A stretch of 64,000 nucleotides of DNA from Herbidospora mongoliensis (GCF_001570545.1 NZ_BBXD01000020.1:186001-250000); one strand, 5' to 3'; positions 27,304 to 37,049 are shown, counted from the stretch's first letter. The notes: generated by a model from the letters alone, not told the origin. Numbers and translations: made by a program.

Positions 27304-28128
27304 TTGTTCGCGAGTTATCTCATCGGCCTGCGTGAAGGTCTGGAGGCGACCCTCGTCGTCTCCGTTCTGGTGGCCTTCCTGGTCAAGAGCGACCGTACGG
27401 ACAAACTGCCGCACGTCTGGGCGGGTGTCCTCGCGGCAGTCGCCCTGTCGGTCGGCTTCGGCGCGGTGCTGACGTTCACCGCCGCCCACCTCGGCCACAC
27501 CGGCCAGGAGCTCTTCGACGCGATCACCTCGCTGCTCGCCGTCGTCTTCGTCACCTGGATGATCTTCTGGATGCGGCGGGCCGCCCGCGCCCTCTCCGGC
27601 GAACTGCGCGGCAGGCTGACCGAGGCGCTGGAGATGGGCTCGCTGGCCGTCGTCGTCATGGCGTTCCTGGCCGTGGCCCGTGAGGGGCTGGAGACGGCGC
27701 TGCTGTTCTTCGCCTCAGTCCAGGGCGCGACCACGACCGCCCAGCCGCTGATCGGCATCTCGCTCGGCCTGCTGACCTCGGTCGCGCTGGGCTACCTCAT
27801 CTACAAGTCGGCCGTGCGCGTCAACCTCACCACGTTCTTCACCTGGACGGGGCTGCTGCTCATCCTGGTCGCGGCCGGGATCTTCAAGTACGGCGTCCAC
27901 GACCTCCAAGAGGCGAACATCCTGCCCGGCCTCTCGGCGTATGCCTTCGACGTCACGGGCGTGCTGCCGCCCGACTCCTGGTACGGGGCGTTGCTCGCCG
28001 GGATGCTCAACATCACCCCGCAGCCCAGCGTCCTGGAGACCCTCGCGTGGGCCGTCTACCTGATCCCCACCCTCTTCTTCTTCCTGCGCCCCTCGCGCCC
28101 CCAGCTCGCCCACGCACCCGTGGCCTGA
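27304..28128 (+). CDS. efeU: Iron permease EfeU (FTR1 family)
   Basis: 274 residues, seven hydrophobic segments. The two iron-binding REXXE motifs are REGLE at 10-14 and REGLE at 126-130. It imports iron across the cytoplasmic membrane after delivery by EfeO/EfeB. The start is a TTG six bases after AGGAG; the family N-terminus (FASYLIGLREGLEA) begins there. It is the first gene of efeUOB, under an iron box and a ribosome-binding-site hairpin, so control may act on both transcription and translation. Confidence 0.95.
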   Translation: MFASYLIGLREGLEATLVVSVLVAFLVKSDRTDKLPHVWAGVLAAVALSVGFGAVLTFTAAHLGHTGQELFDAITSLLAVVFVTWMIFWMRRAARALSGELRGRLTEALEMGSLAVVVMAFLAVAREGLETALLFFASVQGATTTAQPLIGISLGLLTSVALGYLIYKSAVRVNLTTFFTWTGLLLILVAAGIFKYGVHDLQEANILPGLSAYAFDVTGVLPPDSWYGALLAGMLNITPQPSVLETLAWAVYLIPTLFFFLRPSRPQLAHAPVA

Positions 28129-28139
28129 ACAGGAGCACC

Positions 28140-29276
28140 ATGTCCGTCATCACCCGTCTCGCCATCGGGGCCCTGGCCCTGGCCGCACTCACCTCCTGCG
28201 CCGCCGAGACCCCCGCTCCCGGCGGTACGGCCGCGGCGCAGAAACCGGGCAAGGTCGAGGTCGTCGCCAACGACACCGCGTGCGACGTCGGCGTCACCCA
28301 GATCGCCGCAGGCACCAGCACGTTCGCCATCACCAACGGCGGCAGCAAGGTCACCGAGTTCTACGTCTACGCCCCGGGCGACCGCGTCATGGCCGAGGTG
28401 GAGAACATCGTCCCCGGCCTGACCCGCGAACTGATCGCCGAACTGCCCGCCGGCACCTACGAGACGGCCTGCAAGCCCGGCATGGTCGGCAAGGGCATCC
28501 GCAACGCGCTGACCGTCACCGGTGAGCACAAGCCGCTGACCGCCGACGCCGCGCTCGCCGACGCGACCGCCAGCTACAAGCGCTACATCAAGAGCCAGAG
28601 CGACACCCTGCTGGTCAAGACGCAGGAGTTCGTCGACGCGGTCAAGGCCGGCGAGATCGACGAGGCCAAGACGCTGTTCCCGATCGCGCGCACCTACTGG
28701 GAGCGCATCGAGCCGGTCGCGGAGATCTTCGGCGACCTCGACCCGGCCATCGACGCCCGCGAGGCCGACCTGGCCGACGGCGAGGAGTGGACCGGCTACC
28801 ACAAGATCGAAAAAGACCTCTGGATCACCAAGGACATCAGCCAGGACGGCCCCATCGCCGACAAGCTGATCGCCGACGTCACGACCATCGTCGAGAAGTC
28901 CAACGCCGCCGAGCTCACCCCGCTCAACCTGGCCAACGGCGCCAAGGAGCTCCTCGACGAGGTCGCCACCGGGAAGATCACCGGCGAGGAGGACATCTGG
29001 TCGCACACCGACCTGTGGGACTTCGCCGCCAACCTGGCCGGCTCCAAGGCGGCGGTCCAGTCGCTGCGCCCGGTGCTGGAGGAGCGTGACCCCGCCCTGG
29101 TCGCGACCCTGGACGAGAAGTTCGCCGCCGCCGAGACCGAACTGGGCGCCCACCAGAAGGGCGACGGCTGGCGGTTGCACAACGAGCTGTCGAAGGACGA
29201 ACTGAAGCGGCTCTCGGACGTGATCAACGCGCTGGCCGAGCCGATCAGCAAGATCGCACCCCTGGTGGCCCAGTAG
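28140..29276 (+). CDS. efeO: Iron-uptake lipoprotein EfeO (M75 domain)
   Basis: 378 residues. Lipoprotein signal with lipobox LTSC (Cys20), a cupredoxin-like domain (about 40-130: TACDVGVTQIAAGTSTFAI) and an imelysin/M75 helical domain with GYHKIEKDLW as the metal-binding HxxE site. It carries iron to EfeU at the outer face of the membrane. ATG 28140 has AGGAG five bases upstream; frames reaching further upstream only overlap efeU. Confidence 0.95.
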   Translation: MSVITRLAIGALALAALTSCAAETPAPGGTAAAQKPGKVEVVANDTACDVGVTQIAAGTSTFAITNGGSKVTEFYVYAPGDRVMAEVENIVPGLTRELIAELPAGTYETACKPGMVGKGIRNALTVTGEHKPLTADAALADATASYKRYIKSQSDTLLVKTQEFVDAVKAGEIDEAKTLFPIARTYWERIEPVAEIFGDLDPAIDAREADLADGEEWTGYHKIEKDLWITKDISQDGPIADKLIADVTTIVEKSNAAELTPLNLANGAKELLDEVATGKITGEEDIWSHTDLWDFAANLAGSKAAVQSLRPVLEERDPALVATLDEKFAAAETELGAHQKGDGWRLHNELSKDELKRLSDVINALAEPISKIAPLVAQ

Positions 29277-30497
29277 ATGATCAGCCGCAGGAAGGTCTTC
29301 GGGCTCGGCGCGGCCGGGGTCGCGGCGGCGGGCGCCGGGGTGCTCGCCGCCCGCGGGCTGCCCTCGGACACCCAGGCCACGCCTGAGGCCCACACCCAGG
29401 CAGCCTTTCCCTTCTACGGCGACCACCAGGCGGGGATCGTCACCCCCGCCCAGGACCGGCTGCACTTCGTCGCCTTCGACGTCACCACGACCGACCGGGC
29501 CGACCTGATGGAACTCCTCCAGGAGTGGACGGCCGCCGCCGCCCGGCTCACCCAGGGCCGGGAGGCGGGCGCCCTCGGCGCGACCGGCGGCTCCCGCGAG
29601 GCCGCGCCCCACGACACGGGGGAGGCGCTCGGCCTGCCCGCCTCGGGCCTGACGCTGACGATCGGCTTCGGCCCGTCACTGTTCGACGACCGCTTCGGCC
29701 TGGCCGACAGGAAGCCGCAGGCCCTGGCCGACCTGCCGAAGTTCCCCGGCGAGACGCTGACCCCGGAGATCTCCGGCGGCGACATCTGCGTCCAGGCCTG
29801 CGCCCACGACCCGCAGGTGGCCGTGCACGCCATCCGCAACCTGGCCCGGATCGGGTTCGGCCGGGTCTCCGTACGGTATTCGCAGCTCGGCTTCGGCCGC
29901 ACGTCCTCGACCTCACGGGCCCAGGCCACGCCCCGCAACCTGATGGGCTTCAAGGACGGCACCAACAACCTCAAGCTGGAGGACGCCGACCTGCTGCGCG
30001 AGCAGCTCTGGGCCGCCCCCGGCGACGGCGCGGCCTGGATGGCCGGGGGGAGTTACCTGGTCACCCGCAAGATCCGGATGACCGTCGAGACCTGGGACCG
30101 CACCTCGCTGCGCGAGCAGGAGGAGATCTTCGGCCGCGACAAGGGCGAGGGCGCCCCTGTAGGCAAGAAGAACGAGTTCGACGAGGTCGACCTGACCGCG
30201 ATGCGGCCCGACGCCCACGTCCGCCTGGCCCACCCGTCGGCCCACGGCAACGCCCACCTGCTGCGGCGCGGCTACAACTACGTCGACGGCTCCGACGGCC
30301 TGGGACGTCTCGACGCGGGCCTGTTCTTCATCGCCTACCAGCGTGACCCCCGCAGACAGTTCGTGCCCATCCAGATGAGCCTCGCCAAGATCGACCCCCT
30401 GAACGAGTACATCCGCCACGTGAGCAGCGGCCTGTTCGCCTGCCCGCCCGGAGTCGTGGACGCGGGGGACTACTGGGGCCGCACCCTGTTCGCGTAA
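29277..30497 (+). CDS. efeB: Dyp-type heme peroxidase EfeB
   Basis: 406 residues. A twin-arginine signal (SRRKVFG near residues 3-9, then an Ala/Gly-rich core) directs the folded heme enzyme outside. The Dyp signature GFKDGTNN (about 222-229) and a heme-ligand histidine region (AHGNAHLLRRGYN) are present. It oxidises ferrous iron or extracts iron from heme for the Efe system. It starts immediately after the efeO stop and ends before a strong terminator, closing the operon. Confidence 0.95.
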   Translation: MISRRKVFGLGAAGVAAAGAGVLAARGLPSDTQATPEAHTQAAFPFYGDHQAGIVTPAQDRLHFVAFDVTTTDRADLMELLQEWTAAAARLTQGREAGALGATGGSREAAPHDTGEALGLPASGLTLTIGFGPSLFDDRFGLADRKPQALADLPKFPGETLTPEISGGDICVQACAHDPQVAVHAIRNLARIGFGRVSVRYSQLGFGRTSSTSRAQATPRNLMGFKDGTNNLKLEDADLLREQLWAAPGDGAAWMAGGSYLVTRKIRMTVETWDRTSLREQEEIFGRDKGEGAPVGKKNEFDEVDLTAMRPDAHVRLAHPSAHGNAHLLRRGYNYVDGSDGLGRLDAGLFFIAYQRDPRRQFVPIQMSLAKIDPLNEYIRHVSSGLFACPPGVVDAGDYWGRTLFA

Positions 30498-30506
30498 GTG
30501 AACCAA

Positions 30507-30550
30507 GGCGAAGGGGCCGCGCCGGGTGGCATCGGCACGGCCCCTTCGCC
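30507..30550. terminator. Terminator between efeB and the GH99-like gene
   Basis: GGCGAAGGGGCCG (30507-30519) and its exact reverse complement (30538-30550) give a 13-bp stem with an 18-base loop. It lies between convergent genes and can serve both strands. Confidence 0.85.
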
Positions 30551-30565
30551 GTCCTGGGAAGCGAT

Positions 30566-32953
30566 CTAGGACGCGTACACCTCGAACTCCGAGAGCTGAC
30601 CCGCCGGCCAGCCCGTGTTCCCGGTGAACCGCAGCCGCACATACCTCTGCGACGACGCGGTGAACGAGATCGTCACGGTGTTACCTGTGGCGGGGTTGAA
30701 GATCCGCCCCGAAGCCCCTGAGAGCGTCGAGAAGGTCGTCCCGTTGGTGCTGCCCTGGACCTCGACGGTCTGGGTCCGGGTCGCCCAGGCCGAAGCCGGC
30801 GGCAGTTTCAGCACCACCCGGGCAACCGCCGTCGCCGCGCCGAGGTCCACCTGGACCCACTGCGGGAAGGCGTTGTTCGGCGACTCCCAGTAGGAGTTCG
30901 CGTTGCCGTCGACGACGTTGCCCGACCCGTAGTTCTGGACGTGGCCGCTCTCCGACGTCGGCTTGCCGGCCGCCAGGTTCACGTTCGGCGCCGCGTCGGT
31001 CGTCACCGTCACCGCGTTCGACGGCTGCGAGATCGCGTTCTGGCCGTCCCGCGCCTTCACGGTGAACGTGTAGGAGGTGCCGGGGGTCAGCCCGGTGACC
31101 GTGTGGGTGAGCCCGGTCGGCGACGCGACCGCCTCCCCGTTCTGGAGCACCTGGTAGCCGACGACCGCCACGTTGTCGGTGGAGGCCGTCCACGACAGCG
31201 ACACGCTGGTCGCGGTCTTGCCGGTCGAGGTCAGGTTGCCCGGAGGAGTGGGCGGGGTGTTCTCGACCGTGTCGGTGGCGTAGACCTCCAGTTCGGAGAG
31301 TTGCGCGGCGGGCCAGCCGGTGTTCCCGCTGATCGTCACCCGCACATACCGGGCGTTCAGCCCGGGGATCGTGATCGTCGCCTGGTTCCCGGTCGCCGCG
31401 TTGAAGGTGACCCCGATCGGCCCGGTGACGGTGGTCCAGGTGGACCCGTTGGCGCTGACCGCCAGGGTGAGCGTCTGCACGCGCGATCCCCAGGCGGCGT
31501 TGGGCGGCAGCTTGAGAACGGCCCGGCCCAGCACCGACGCCGCCCCCAGGTCGACCTGGAGCCACTGGGGCAGCGCGCCCGAACTCTCCCAGTAGGTGGA
31601 GGCGTTCCCGTCGACCGCGTTCCCCGGGACGAAACCGTTGTTGGTGCTGCTGGCGCTCGTCGGCTTGTTCAGCGCCAGGTTCGTGTCGCCGCCCGGCGGA
31701 GGCCCTCCGTCGACGACGGGCAGGGTCGGCCGGGTCGCGGTCAGTGCGATCTGGCCCTTGAGCATGCGTCCGCCGTCGCCGGTGAGGCGCAGGTAGTAGT
31801 CGGAGGAGCAGAAGGTGCCGTCTTCGTCGAGGGCCAGGATGCCGGATCCTGCGGGGATCCAGGCCTGGGTCTCGGCGGTTTTGGCGATCTGGTTGCCTTC
31901 GTTGTATTCGTCGAACATGGAGATGTAGATGCCGTGGGAGCCGGCGCGGATGGTGTTGTAGAACATGCGCCACATGAAGTCGCCGTGGGAGCGGGCGCGT
32001 GATTGCAGGTCGCCGGGCATGACGCAGGGTTGGTAGTCGATGCCGTTGGCGTTGCAGTCGGCGACGTCGGGGACGACGTTGTTGGCGTGGAAGCCGTCCA
32101 GGCCCGAGATGGTGTGGGTGCGGCCGACCATCCACGGCGAGATCATGTTGAACGCGTGGTAGACGCCGGAGAACCCGGTGCGGGAGTCGTTGATGCCCTG
32201 GCGCCAGTAGGTCGGCACGCCGCCGATCACGTAGCAGCCCTGGGCCTTGAACCAGTTGACGACGTCGAGGCACTGCGCCGGGGTGAACGGACGGCCCGGG
32301 TCGTCGAAGCCGAAGCCCCAGAGGCACACGACCGGCTTGCCGTTCTGCTTGGCATAGGCCGGCGACGACGTGTAGGCCGACATCTTGGTCGTCCAGTCGG
32401 TCTTGATCTCCGACTGGAAGTTCGTCCAGTTCGTGACGTCGTACATGATGTAGAACTTGCGCCCGTAGGCCTCGGCGGCCTGTCGCACCTTCACCGTGAT
32501 CCCGTCGCGGATGGGGCCCTCGGCCCCGAACGGGTTGAACCGCTGCAGGGCGGCGGTGTCGCAGTTGTAGTCGCGCATCCACTTGAAGTGGGTGTCGATG
32601 GTCTGCTGGTCCCACGACGAGAACAGGTTGGCCGTCTGGCCGTTGCCCAGGTTCTGGTAGAGCGTGGGGTAGGTGCGCGTGTAGTCGCGGTTGTCCGGCC
32701 ACGACACGATCGTGGTGTTCGAGGGCGAGGGCGGCACGGTGTTGTCCTGGCCGCTCCAGTGCCACCACCGGTCGATGGGGGACCCGTCGCCACGGCAGGC
32801 GAACCACCCCTGGTAGCCGACGGTGATCTTGCCGACGACGTCGCCGGGCGGGCTGGCCGCGAAGGCCGGGCTGCTGGTCAGGTGGGTCGACGCCGCCGCG
32901 AAAGCGGACGCCGAAATGGCCGAGGCGAGGAAACTACGGCGCGAGACAGCCAC
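30566..32953 (-). CDS. Secreted GH71/GH99-like glycosidase with CBM32-FN3-CBM32
   Basis: 795 residues. A Tat signal (SRRSFLA at 4-10) precedes a catalytic barrel (about 38-405) of the GH71/99-like type with MFDEYNEG at 346-353 holding the probable acid residues. Then come a discoidin/CBM32 domain (about 425-560), one fibronectin III domain (565-650) and a second CBM32 (655-795). GH99 relatives cut internal alpha-mannosidic bonds, so this may supply mannosides for the importer/GH38 operon at the left of the window; that link is inference. The GTG start is embedded in a long inverted repeat of the leader. Confidence 0.8.
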   Translation of the reverse strand: MAVSRRSFLASAISASAFAAASTHLTSSPAFAASPPGDVVGKITVGYQGWFACRGDGSPIDRWWHWSGQDNTVPPSPSNTTIVSWPDNRDYTRTYPTLYQNLGNGQTANLFSSWDQQTIDTHFKWMRDYNCDTAALQRFNPFGAEGPIRDGITVKVRQAAEAYGRKFYIMYDVTNWTNFQSEIKTDWTTKMSAYTSSPAYAKQNGKPVVCLWGFGFDDPGRPFTPAQCLDVVNWFKAQGCYVIGGVPTYWRQGINDSRTGFSGVYHAFNMISPWMVGRTHTISGLDGFHANNVVPDVADCNANGIDYQPCVMPGDLQSRARSHGDFMWRMFYNTIRAGSHGIYISMFDEYNEGNQIAKTAETQAWIPAGSGILALDEDGTFCSSDYYLRLTGDGGRMLKGQIALTATRPTLPVVDGGPPPGGDTNLALNKPTSASSTNNGFVPGNAVDGNASTYWESSGALPQWLQVDLGAASVLGRAVLKLPPNAAWGSRVQTLTLAVSANGSTWTTVTGPIGVTFNAATGNQATITIPGLNARYVRVTISGNTGWPAAQLSELEVYATDTVENTPPTPPGNLTSTGKTATSVSLSWTASTDNVAVVGYQVLQNGEAVASPTGLTHTVTGLTPGTSYTFTVKARDGQNAISQPSNAVTVTTDAAPNVNLAAGKPTSESGHVQNYGSGNVVDGNANSYWESPNNAFPQWVQVDLGAATAVARVVLKLPPASAWATRTQTVEVQGSTNGTTFSTLSGASGRIFNPATGNTVTISFTASSQRYVRLRFTGNTGWPAGQLSEFEVYAS

Positions 32954-33039
32954 GTCCGATGATCCTTTCTGGCAAGGACCGGGCGGACGCTACCCGGTAA
33001 GGGGGTGCCCTCATCCTGACAGAAACGGATCATCGGACG
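32953..33039 (-). promoter_or_regulatory. Long inverted repeat (leader hairpin) over the GH99-like gene start
   Basis: 32953-32971 (CGTCCGATGATCC-TTTCTG) is the reverse complement of 33020-33039 apart from one extra base. The 48-base loop contains a further 6-bp stem, ACCGGG/CCCGGT (32978-32998). In the mRNA the proximal arm includes the AAAGGA ribosome-binding site and touches the GTG start, so folding would block translation. Confidence 0.6.
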
Positions 33040-33084
33040 CAATAAGCCAGCAACATGCCTGCAAAAAACGTGCAACCTCGGGTA

Positions 33085-34596
33085 TCAGCCCACCCGTGCC
33101 GACACCCCCGTGCTCTCGTTGTAGAGGCGGTCGAGCGAGGTCACCTGGTAGGCGCCGTTGGCCCGGGTCCGGAAGGACGACTGGGTGGTCACCGCGACCA
33201 GCTCACACGAGTTGCCGGTGCCCCGGTAGACCGCGTAGGCACGCGCTCCGGGCACGCCGGTCCAGGTCAGGGTGCCGCCCGCGTTGCGCAGGTTCTTGAC
33301 CGGGCCCAGCGGCCTGGTCGGCAGGCCCTTGATCAGCGGCAGCAGCGCCGGGCGCCGGTAGTAGTCCTCGTCGATCCTGGTCATCACCTTGAGCGGGTTC
33401 TGCACGACCTGCTTGGCGCTGAAGTAGACGTCACCCTCGACCTCCGGGTAGCGCTTGTTCACCGCCAGATGCGACGGGATCTCGTTGGGCCGGTTCCAGG
33501 CCCCGCCGGTGCCGACCTGGTAGAGCGCCTGGCCGATGTAGAGGTCGACGCCGCTGCCCTTCACCGCGTTCGCCCACCACGGCACCAGCACGTCGTAGTC
33601 GGCCGCCGAGTGGCCCCGGTTCCAGTAGATCTGCGGGGTCAGGTAGTCGACCGTGCCCGCCTTGATCCAGGCCTTCGGGTCGGCGTAGATCGCGTCGTAG
33701 GCCGACATGCCGTTGGTCTTCGAACCGGCGGGGTCGTTGCTCTTGTTGCGCCAGATGCCGAAGGGGCTGATGCCGAACTTCAGGTAGGGCTTGGCCCGGT
33801 GGACGGCCTTGTCGACCTGCGCCACCAGCGTGTTCACGTTGGACCGGCGCCAGTCGGCCAGCGACTTGCCGTTGCGGTACTTGTCGAACGCGGCGGTGTC
33901 GTTGAACTTCGTGCCCTGGCCCGGATAGGGGTAGAAGTAGTCGTCGAAGTGCACGCCGTCGATGTCGTAGCGGTTGACGACGTCCATGATCACCTTGGTG
34001 ACGTGGTCGCGTACCGACGGGAGCCCCGGGTTGTAGTAGAGCCGCCCCTCGTGCTTGACCACCCAGCCGGGGTGCCGCCGCGCCGGATGGTTGGCCGGCA
34101 GCGCGCCGATGTCGTCGGTGTAGGACGCCCGATAGGGGTTGAACCAGGCATGGAACTCCATGCCCCGCTTGTGCGCTTCGGAGATCAGGAACGGCAGCGG
34201 GTCCCAGCCCGGGTCTTTACCGGCCTTGCCGGTCAGATATTGCGACCAGGGCTCCAGCGACGACCGGTAGATGGCGTCGGAAGCTGGCCTGACCTGCAGG
34301 AACACCGCGTTGATGCCGCGCTCTGCGAAGGTGTTGAGCATTTTGGTGTATTCGGCCCGCTGCTGCGCGGGCGACAGGCCCGCCTTCGACGGCCAGTCGA
34401 TGTTCTGCGTGGTCGCGATCCAGGCCCCGCGCATCTGGCGCTTGGCGGCCGGACAGACCGCCTTCTTCGCGGCGGCGGTGCTCGTGGTCACGTAGCTGGC
34501 ACGCTCCAACCCAGGTGTCGCCTTGGGTATGAGCAGGTAGGCACCCGCCGAAGCGGTCGCGGCCACGGTGACGGCGGCGATCAACTGTCGTTTCAC
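33085..34596 (-). CDS. Secreted family-10-like glycoside hydrolase (GHL10/YngK type)
   Basis: 503 residues. An N-terminal hydrophobic signal (about 3-24) is followed by the GHL10 barrel: RGAWIATTQNIDWP, GINAVFLQVRPASDA, FHAWFNPYRA, GVHFDDYFYPYP with catalytic-type Asp residues, and FGISPFGIWRN. A short fibronectin-like tail (GPVKNLRNAGGTLTW...) ends the protein. Family members such as B. subtilis YngK act on cell-envelope or other glycans, but substrates are poorly known. GTG 34596 follows GGGGAGGGG; an open extension of 71 codons upstream looks non-coding (Arg-rich, unconserved). Confidence 0.82.
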   Translation of the reverse strand: MKRQLIAAVTVAATASAGAYLLIPKATPGLERASYVTTSTAAAKKAVCPAAKRQMRGAWIATTQNIDWPSKAGLSPAQQRAEYTKMLNTFAERGINAVFLQVRPASDAIYRSSLEPWSQYLTGKAGKDPGWDPLPFLISEAHKRGMEFHAWFNPYRASYTDDIGALPANHPARRHPGWVVKHEGRLYYNPGLPSVRDHVTKVIMDVVNRYDIDGVHFDDYFYPYPGQGTKFNDTAAFDKYRNGKSLADWRRSNVNTLVAQVDKAVHRAKPYLKFGISPFGIWRNKSNDPAGSKTNGMSAYDAIYADPKAWIKAGTVDYLTPQIYWNRGHSAADYDVLVPWWANAVKGSGVDLYIGQALYQVGTGGAWNRPNEIPSHLAVNKRYPEVEGDVYFSAKQVVQNPLKVMTRIDEDYYRRPALLPLIKGLPTRPLGPVKNLRNAGGTLTWTGVPGARAYAVYRGTGNSCELVAVTTQSSFRTRANGAYQVTSLDRLYNESTGVSARVG

Positions 34597-34715
34597 TTGC
34601 CCCTCCCCGAACGCGATGGCTGTCACAGTCTGGCATCGCCCTGGCCATGCTTCGCCCGGAAGACGAAATCGGTCTGCGGGGCCGAAGTGACAGCGCACAA
34701 CGCGCGAGGAAATGC

Positions 34716-34750
34716 CCCGGCGCCGTTCAAACGAAACGACCGGCGCCGGG
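34716..34750 (-). terminator. Terminator of the EF-G2 gene
   Basis: CCCGGCGCCG (34716-34725) pairs exactly with 34741-34750 around a 15-base loop, six bases past the stop. Confidence 0.7.
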
Positions 34751-34756
34751 AAACCC

Positions 34757-36874
34757 CTAATCAGCGGGGGTGGCGACTTTGTCCGCGAGATGAGACGGCA
34801 ATGGTTCATAGCGCAGGAATGCGCGGGTGAATGTTCCGGTTCCGTGTGACATCGAACGTAGATCTATTGCGTATCGGGTGATTTCCAGCTCCGGCACCTC
34901 GGCCCGGACCAGCGTCCGGCCGACCCCCACGGGTTCGGTGCCCAGCACCCTTCCGCGCCGCGACGACAGGTCGCTCATGACGTTGCCGACGAAGTCGTCG
35001 TCGACCAGCACCGACACCTCGTCGACCGGTTCGAGCAGCAGCGCCGAGATCTTCGCGGCCGCCTCCCGGAGCGCCAGGCCGCCCGCGATCTGGAACGCCA
35101 TGTCGCTGGAGTCGACGGAGTGGGCCTTGCCGTCGTACAGGGTCACCCTGATGTCGACCATCGGGTAACCGGCCACCACGCCGCGCTCCATCTGGCTGCG
35201 CACGCCCTTCTCCACCGACGGGATGAACTGGCGCGGCACCACCCCGCCGACGATCTTGTCGACGAACTCGAAGCCGGAGCCCGAGGGCAGCGGCTCGATC
35301 TCCAGGTGGCAGATGGCGAACTGGCCGTGGCCGCCGGTCTGCTTGACGTTGCGGCCCATGCCCTGGGACTTGCCGCCGAAGGTCTCGCGCAGCGGCACCC
35401 GCAGGTCGATCTTCTCCACCTCGACGCCGTGGCGCCGCGACAGCCGGTCGAGCATCACGTCGGCGTGCGCCTCGCCCATGCACCACAGCACGAGCTGGCG
35501 GGTCTCGGCGTTGTTCTCCAGGCGCAGCGTCGGATCCTCGGCCACCAGGCGGCCCAGCGCCTGGGAGAGCTTGTCCTCGTCCGCCTTCGACTTGGCCCTG
35601 ATCGCGACGGGAAGCAGCGGCTCGGGCATCGGCCACGGCTCCATGAGCAGCGGGTTCTCCTTCTCCGACAGGGTGTCGCCGGTCTCGGCGTGGCCGAGCT
35701 TGGCCACCACGCAGACGTCGCCGGCCACGCACTTGGGCACCGGCCGCTGGGTCTTGCCGAGCGGCGACGACAGGGCCCCGACGCGCTCGTCGACGTCGTG
35801 CTCGTGCTGCGGCACGTGCCCGGAGACGTGGACGGTCATGTCGGGCCGCAGGGTGCCGGAGAACACCCGGACGAGACTGATGCGGCCCACATAGGGGTCG
35901 CTCGTGGTCTTGACCACCTCGGCCACCAGGGGACCCTCGGGGTCGCACCGACAGACCTTCATCGCCTTGCCGTCTATGGTCGTGACCTCCGGCAGCCGGT
36001 GCTCCGGCGGGCATGGGAAGCCCTGCGTGATCACTTCCAGCAGCTCGGCCATGCCCACGCCCGGCGCGGTCACCAGCACCGGGTGGAAACTGGCCCGCGC
36101 GACCGCCTTCTCCAGGTCGTCGATGAGGACCTTGGTGTCGATCTGCTCGCCTTCGAGGTAGCGGTCCATGAGCGATTCGTCCTCGCTCTCCTGGATGATC
36201 CCCTCGATGAGCGACCCCCGGTACATCTCGATCAGTTCGGCCTGGTCGGGATCGGGTTCCTTCTCCGTACGATTTCCGCCCGCGTAGTCGAACACGCGCC
36301 GCGACAGCAGGCCCACGAGCGCGTCGCCGCCCACCGGAAGGTAAAGGGGCGCCACACCCTCGCCGAAGGCGTCCTGGCAGGCGGTGAGGACCTCGTCGAA
36401 GTCGGCCCGCTGATGGTCGATCTTGGTGATCACGACCGCGCGCGGCATGCCCACGCTCGCGCACTCGTCCCAGATCTGGCGGGTCAGCCCGTCGACCCCG
36501 TCGGTGGCCGCGACCACGAACAGCGCGGCGTCGGCGGCCCGCAGCCCGGCCCGCAGGTCCCCGACGAAGTCGGCGTACCCGGGGGTGTCGAGCAGGTTGA
36601 TCTTTATCCCGTTGTGGATGATCGGCGCCAGCGCCAGGTTCACCGACCGCTGCTGGCGGACCTCGACCTCGTCGAAGTCGCTGACCGTGGTGCCGTCTTC
36701 GACCCGGCCCGTGCGCGGGATGGTTCCGGTCGCCGCGAGCAGCGCCTCCACCAGGGTCGTCTTCCCCGATCCGGAATGGCCGACGAGCACGACATTGCGC
36801 ACCATGTCCGGCTGGTCGGCCGATGGTGCCCTGCCCGCGGCTCCCGATGTCCCTCCGTTAGCCTTCTCCGCCAC
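34757..36874 (-). CDS. Elongation factor G-like protein (EF-G2)
   Basis: 705 residues. GTPase motifs: GHSGSGKTT (32-40), DTPGY as G3, and TKID as G4 in place of the usual NKxD. Domains II-V of EF-G follow, including the C-terminal half with GQFAICHLEIEPL. This is the divergent EF-G paralogue widespread in actinobacteria, not the main fusA, which would sit with rpsL/rpsG/tuf. Its role (ribosome rescue, recycling or stress) is not settled. GTG 36874 has CCAGGAG upstream; the frame is open 28 codons further without a ribosome-binding site. Confidence 0.9.
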   Translation of the reverse strand: MAEKANGGTSGAAGRAPSADQPDMVRNVVLVGHSGSGKTTLVEALLAATGTIPRTGRVEDGTTVSDFDEVEVRQQRSVNLALAPIIHNGIKINLLDTPGYADFVGDLRAGLRAADAALFVVAATDGVDGLTRQIWDECASVGMPRAVVITKIDHQRADFDEVLTACQDAFGEGVAPLYLPVGGDALVGLLSRRVFDYAGGNRTEKEPDPDQAELIEMYRGSLIEGIIQESEDESLMDRYLEGEQIDTKVLIDDLEKAVARASFHPVLVTAPGVGMAELLEVITQGFPCPPEHRLPEVTTIDGKAMKVCRCDPEGPLVAEVVKTTSDPYVGRISLVRVFSGTLRPDMTVHVSGHVPQHEHDVDERVGALSSPLGKTQRPVPKCVAGDVCVVAKLGHAETGDTLSEKENPLLMEPWPMPEPLLPVAIRAKSKADEDKLSQALGRLVAEDPTLRLENNAETRQLVLWCMGEAHADVMLDRLSRRHGVEVEKIDLRVPLRETFGGKSQGMGRNVKQTGGHGQFAICHLEIEPLPSGSGFEFVDKIVGGVVPRQFIPSVEKGVRSQMERGVVAGYPMVDIRVTLYDGKAHSVDSSDMAFQIAGGLALREAAAKISALLLEPVDEVSVLVDDDFVGNVMSDLSSRRGRVLGTEPVGVGRTLVRAEVPELEITRYAIDLRSMSHGTGTFTRAFLRYEPLPSHLADKVATPAD

Positions 36875-37049
36875 TTTCGCCTCCTGGATTGGAGGGGAGG
36901 CCGCAGGCCGCGTGAACGACCGGCGGCCGCCCGGCCGCCTGTGTGACGCGCCCCGCACCCCGATAGGAAAGGCGCGTGTAACCCACCCTTAACCGTTGTG
37001 GCCCAGATCACAAGAGCCTGACGTGGAATGTGCGCGGTGGTGCATGCCC

